26,380 nt of DNA from assembly GCA_945865705.1 (NCBI GenBank), contig CAMBEY010000008.1, positions 1 to 26,380 of the forward strand, in the 5' to 3' direction. The notes beneath the pieces are model-generated. The model did not search any database and was not told where the DNA came from. It saw only the letters and a program-made list of their open reading frames with translations. The stretch is from Candidatus Sulfopaludibacter sp. SbA3. GTDB taxonomy: Bacteria; Acidobacteriota; Terriglobia; 2-12-FULL-54-10. Below, piece by piece: positions 23,601 to 26,380 of the stretch (within the stretch, counting starts at the first letter, position 1; every line of letters starts with the position of its first letter). A program made the translations under genes and the position numbers.

Positions 23601-24602
23601 ATGCTGAACTTTGCCGATCCCGAGATTTACCGCGAGGTGCTGGAGCATCTCCCTACCGCCGTCTACTTTGTGGATGCCGAGGAGAAGATTCGCTTTTGGA
23701 ACGAGGGTGCCGAGAAAATCACGGGATATCTGCGACAGGACGTGGTGGGGCATTTTTGCCGCGAGAATATTCTTTCCAGAATATCTGCGCTTCCGCCGGG
23801 AAGTGCGCGCGAGCCGAGTCATGGTCTCGCCGCGCGCGCTGCTACAAATCCTGGCGCGACTGAAGAGCCTGACACCTCTTCTCCGTTTCAAATCGCTCTG
23901 CGCGATGGCCGCGTCTCGGAAGCCGAGATGTTCATCCATCACCGGGACGGGCACCGACTGGCGGTGCGCGTCCGTGCCATACCCATTCGCAGTGATGCGG
24001 GAACCATCATCGGCGTCGCTGAAACTTTCGACGCATCCATCGACAACTCGGAATGGGACCGGCGGCAGAACCGGCTTTCGCGCTACGGCGCACTGGATGA
24101 GCCCACCGGCGTGCTCAGCCACCCCGTGATGCTGACCCATCTGCACGAAAGCCTGGAGTTGTTCAAAGTGCATCGCCTGCCGGTGAGCATTCTGCTGATC
24201 GAGATTTTCCGGTTCCACGAATTGCTCGCCAAATACGGCCCGCTAATCGCGCCCGCCGCGCTACGCGCCACCGCTCAGACCATTGAGAGCTTCATTCGGC
24301 CCTCGGACTTCATCGGCCGCTGGGACGAGCATCGCCTGTTGGTGATCCTCACCGAGTGCAGTCCGTTCGAGCTGCCCGCGGTGATCAACAATCTGAAGCA
24401 GCGCGCCGGCCCGACGGAGTTGCGCTGGTGGGGCGATGATCTGGCGCTGGCCCTCTCGCTGGGCGGCGCATCGTCGCAACAGGGCGACACCCCGGAAGGG
24501 TTGACGGCGCGCGCCGCGCGCGTGCTGGACGGCGCGGTGGGCGTCGCCAACAAGAATGCCGGCGGCGTCCTGGCTGGGCCGGCCAAAGCCAACGAGGCCT
24601 AA
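23601..24602 (+). CDS. PAS domain protein with degenerate GGDEF domain
   Basis: 333-residue cytoplasmic signalling protein. A PAS domain occupies about 9-148 (LEHLPTAVYFVDAEEKIRFWNEGAEKITGY; later GRVSEAEMFIHHRDGHRLAVRV) and carries a low-complexity Ala/Pro/Ser insertion at about 62-95. A GGDEF-like fold follows (about 167-320; PTGVLSHPVMLTHL, VSILLIEIFRFHELLAKYG). The signature is reduced to GRWDEHRLLVIL at 239-250 instead of RWGGDEF, and the usual metal-binding Asp of the first strand appears as Glu201. It is therefore probably not a working diguanylate cyclase and may bind a nucleotide or protein partner instead. A 36-base gap to motA implies an operon and a link to motility control. The ATG has TAGG six to seven bases upstream. 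Confidence 0.83.
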   Translation: MLNFADPEIYREVLEHLPTAVYFVDAEEKIRFWNEGAEKITGYLRQDVVGHFCRENILSRISALPPGSAREPSHGLAARAATNPGATEEPDTSSPFQIALRDGRVSEAEMFIHHRDGHRLAVRVRAIPIRSDAGTIIGVAETFDASIDNSEWDRRQNRLSRYGALDEPTGVLSHPVMLTHLHESLELFKVHRLPVSILLIEIFRFHELLAKYGPLIAPAALRATAQTIESFIRPSDFIGRWDEHRLLVILTECSPFELPAVINNLKQRAGPTELRWWGDDLALALSLGGASSQQGDTPEGLTARAARVLDGAVGVANKNAGGVLAGPAKANEA

Positions 24603-24638
24603 GCGCGGCTGTCGGCGCAAGAGGGAGGAGCGAGTCGG

Positions 24639-25526
24639 ATGTTTGCCATCATTGGAGTTGTGGTCGTAATTGGATCGGTCATCGGCGGCTACCTGATGGA
24701 ACACGGGCACCTGGCCGTATTGTTCCAGCCGGCCGAGCTGGTGATCATCGGCGGCGCGGCGCTGGGCACGCTGTTCGTAGCCAATCCGATGCACATCATC
24801 AAGGCGCTGCTCGGCGGCATGATGGGCATCATCAAAGGCTCGAAGTTCACCAAGGCGTTCTACCTCGACTCGATGAAGATGATGTACGAGCTGTTCAGCC
24901 GCGCGCGGCGCGATGGGCTGATGGCACTCGAGACCGATGCCGATGAGCCGGACAAGAGTCTGGTGATCTCAAAGTACCCGGCGTTCCTGAAGGATCATCA
25001 CGTGCGCGACTTCGCCTGCGACACGCTGCGCATGGCGGCCGGCGGCGGGATCGAGGCGTTCGAGATGGATCAGATGATCGAGCGCGACATGGAAAGCCAT
25101 CACCACGAAGCGCTGCAGCCGATCACCGCGCTCTCGAACGTCGCCGATTCCCTGCCCGGCCTGGGCATCGTGGCGGCGGTGCTGGGCGTGGTTATCACCA
25201 TGGGCTCGATCGGCGGGCCGCCGGAAGAGATCGGCCACAAGGTCGGCGCGGCGCTGGTGGGCACGTTCCTCGGCATTCTGTTGTGCTACGGCTTCTTCGC
25301 GCCGATGGCCGCGAACATGACCAAGATCGCGGAAGACGAGTCGGCATATTACGGGGTGCTGCGCGTGATGATGGTGGCCTTTCTGAAAGGCTCGGCGCCC
25401 ATCTCGGCGGTGGAGATCGGCCGCCGCGCGATCCCCGGCCACTCGCGTCCCTCCTTCCAGGAGGCCGAGACGCACTGCAAGAACAAAGGCGGCGAAGTGG
25501 CAGCGGAGCCCGCCAAAGCAGCGTAG
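24639..25526 (+). CDS. motA: Flagellar motor stator protein MotA
   Basis: Inner-membrane proton-channel subunit of the flagellar stator, 295 residues, with four hydrophobic segments and the large cytoplasmic loop between helices 2 and 3. Functional residues fall at the same numbers as in E. coli MotA: R90 and E98 in the loop (RARRDGLMALE), P173 in LPGLGIVAAVLGVVITMG and P222 in FFAPMAAN. It forms a complex with MotB to couple proton flow to rotor torque. GGAGGAG lies nine bases upstream of ATG 24639, a strong ribosome site. It is preceded by the PAS/GGDEF-like gene and followed, after an unusually long 117-base gap holding an inverted repeat, by motB. Confidence 0.96.
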   Translation: MFAIIGVVVVIGSVIGGYLMEHGHLAVLFQPAELVIIGGAALGTLFVANPMHIIKALLGGMMGIIKGSKFTKAFYLDSMKMMYELFSRARRDGLMALETDADEPDKSLVISKYPAFLKDHHVRDFACDTLRMAAGGGIEAFEMDQMIERDMESHHHEALQPITALSNVADSLPGLGIVAAVLGVVITMGSIGGPPEEIGHKVGAALVGTFLGILLCYGFFAPMAANMTKIAEDESAYYGVLRVMMVAFLKGSAPISAVEIGRRAIPGHSRPSFQEAETHCKNKGGEVAAEPAKAA

Positions 25527-25538
25527 TAAAGCAGAATA

Positions 25539-25634
25539 CAGAAGACAGGAGTCAGGAGCCAGATTAGCGAGGCGCGAGTGTCGCCAGCGAGTCGAAGTCG
25601 ATGGAATAGTTCTTATTCTGACTCCTGTCTCCTG
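25539..25634. repeat. Inverted-repeat element between motA and motB
   Basis: The arms at 25539-25555 and 25618-25634 are 17 bp (core GACAGGAGTCAG) and complementary with one mismatch, enclosing 62 bases. The element fills almost the whole gap between the motA stop (25526) and the motB start (25644). Its oligopurine arms look like a dispersed repeat rather than a terminator, and there is no T-tract. Confidence 0.75.
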
Positions 25635-25643
25635 CATTTAACT

Positions 25644-26380
25644 ATGTCTGATCAACGACCCATCATCATCATCAAGAAAAAAGCCGCGCACGGCGGCCAC
25701 CACGGCGGCGCGTGGAAGGTGGCGTACGCCGATTTCGTCACGGCCATGATGGCGTTCTTCATGGTGATGTGGCTGATGAACTCGAGCAAGCAGGTGCAGG
25801 AGGCCGTGGGCGGCTACTTCAAGGACCCCACCGGCAAGGTGCGCAAAGCGGGAACCGATGAGTCAGGGTCGGGCGATAACTTCGTTCTCACTATGGACAA
25901 CATCGAGGACCTCAAGCAGCAGTTGCAGCGGTCCATCCGCGAGGCCCCCAACTTCGAGCTGCTCAAGGACCAGATCAGCATGTCCATCACCGATGATGGC
26001 TTGCGCATCGAATTAATGGAGTCCGCCACGGGAACTTTTTTCGCCAGCGGCAATGCGGTCTTGTCCGAGAACAGCGGCGAAATCCTCGACCGGCTATCCA
26101 CCGAACTCGGCATACTGCCGAATCAGCTCTACATCGAGGGGCACACCGACGCCAAACCCTACAGTGAAGGCAGCTCTTACACTAATTGGGAGCTCTCCGT
26201 GGACCGTGCCAACTCCGCTCGCCGTTACATGCAGTCGCATGGAATCCAGCCGAAACAGGTGGCCCAGGTGCGCGGTTTCGCCGACGGCCAACTACGCAGG
26301 CCCGACACCCCTCTCGATCCATCGAATCGCCGAATCTCGGTACTCGTCCGATTTAACGAGACCCCCGCCGGACGCACGCC
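25644..26380 (+). CDS. motB: Flagellar motor stator protein MotB (3' end outside window)
   Basis: Peptidoglycan-anchored stator subunit. 245 codons are visible and the frame is still open at the window end. The basic N-terminus (IIIIKKKAAHGGHHGG) precedes the single membrane helix YADFVTAMMAFFMVMWLMNS, in which D30 corresponds to the proton-carrying Asp32 of E. coli MotB. A linker (about 50-125) leads to an OmpA-like peptidoglycan-binding domain (FFASGNAVLSENSGEILDRL, LYIEGHTDAKPY, LSVDRANSARRYM, SNRRISVLV). No good Shine-Dalgarno sequence precedes ATG 25644; the inverted-repeat element ends ten bases upstream and may have displaced the original site. Confidence 0.95.
   Translation, partial: MSDQRPIIIIKKKAAHGGHHGGAWKVAYADFVTAMMAFFMVMWLMNSSKQVQEAVGGYFKDPTGKVRKAGTDESGSGDNFVLTMDNIEDLKQQLQRSIREAPNFELLKDQISMSITDDGLRIELMESATGTFFASGNAVLSENSGEILDRLSTELGILPNQLYIEGHTDAKPYSEGSSYTNWELSVDRANSARRYMQSHGIQPKQVAQVRGFADGQLRRPDTPLDPSNRRISVLVRFNETPAGRT

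Noticed and set aside
1..26380. CRISPR arrays, rRNA genes and complete insertion sequences with transposase
   Set aside because: No regularly spaced repeats, no rRNA-like sequence and no transposase gene were found on either strand.

Overview
The window looks like a piece of an Acidobacteriota chromosome, most like the Terriglobia/Bryobacterales ('Solibacter'-like) branch. The basis is the gene content: two large Oar-like TonB-dependent receptors ending in the same QIQFG.KLIF signature, a heme-c/DUF1592 + DUF1552 + ankyrin cassette, and GC-rich intergenic spaces loaded with short inverted repeats. The taxonomic call is inference; there is no rRNA or marker gene here.

Layout. 1-2549: 3' part of a TonB-dependent receptor. 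2748-3512 (-): CpsB/YwqE-type PHP tyrosine phosphatase. 3838-5781 (+): GAF/HD-GYP c-di-GMP phosphodiesterase-like protein with a large insertion in the HD domain. 5813-5898: near-perfect 32-bp inverted repeat between convergent genes. 5939-7138 (-): class III CoA-transferase. 7411-10770 (+): complete TonB-dependent receptor, followed by a strong intrinsic terminator. 10837-11259: a repeat-rich spacer holding a MITE-like element (11-bp terminal inverted repeats, 7-bp flanking repeats) that abuts the promoter of tRNA-Leu(CAG). 11531-14450: MatC-like malonate carrier and MatB malonyl-CoA synthetase, a probable malonate uptake and activation pair. 14624-15343: a secreted cupin and a divergent zinc-ribbon membrane protein. 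15496-20930: secreted diheme DUF1592-family protein, Tat-exported DUF1552 protein and exported ankyrin-repeat protein, probably one operon. 20931-23346: a small, visibly AT-richer island with two unrecognised, translationally coupled minus-strand genes and a complete tyrosine integrase, lying against the 3' end of tRNA-Leu(UAA). 23601-26380: PAS/degenerate-GGDEF protein, MotA and the start of MotB.

The genes form several separate functional groups: outer-membrane nutrient import, exopolysaccharide or tyrosine-phosphate signalling, c-di-GMP signalling (HD-GYP and degenerate GGDEF), malonate assimilation, a periplasmic heme/ankyrin cassette, and the flagellar stator. The best candidate for something undescribed is the two-gene cargo of the tRNA-Leu island. 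One gene encodes a three-helix membrane protein with an exported C-terminal domain. The other encodes a soluble protein I do not recognise, whose reading frame runs through the island edge into the antisense strand of the ankyrin gene. I cannot assign a function to either from sequence alone.
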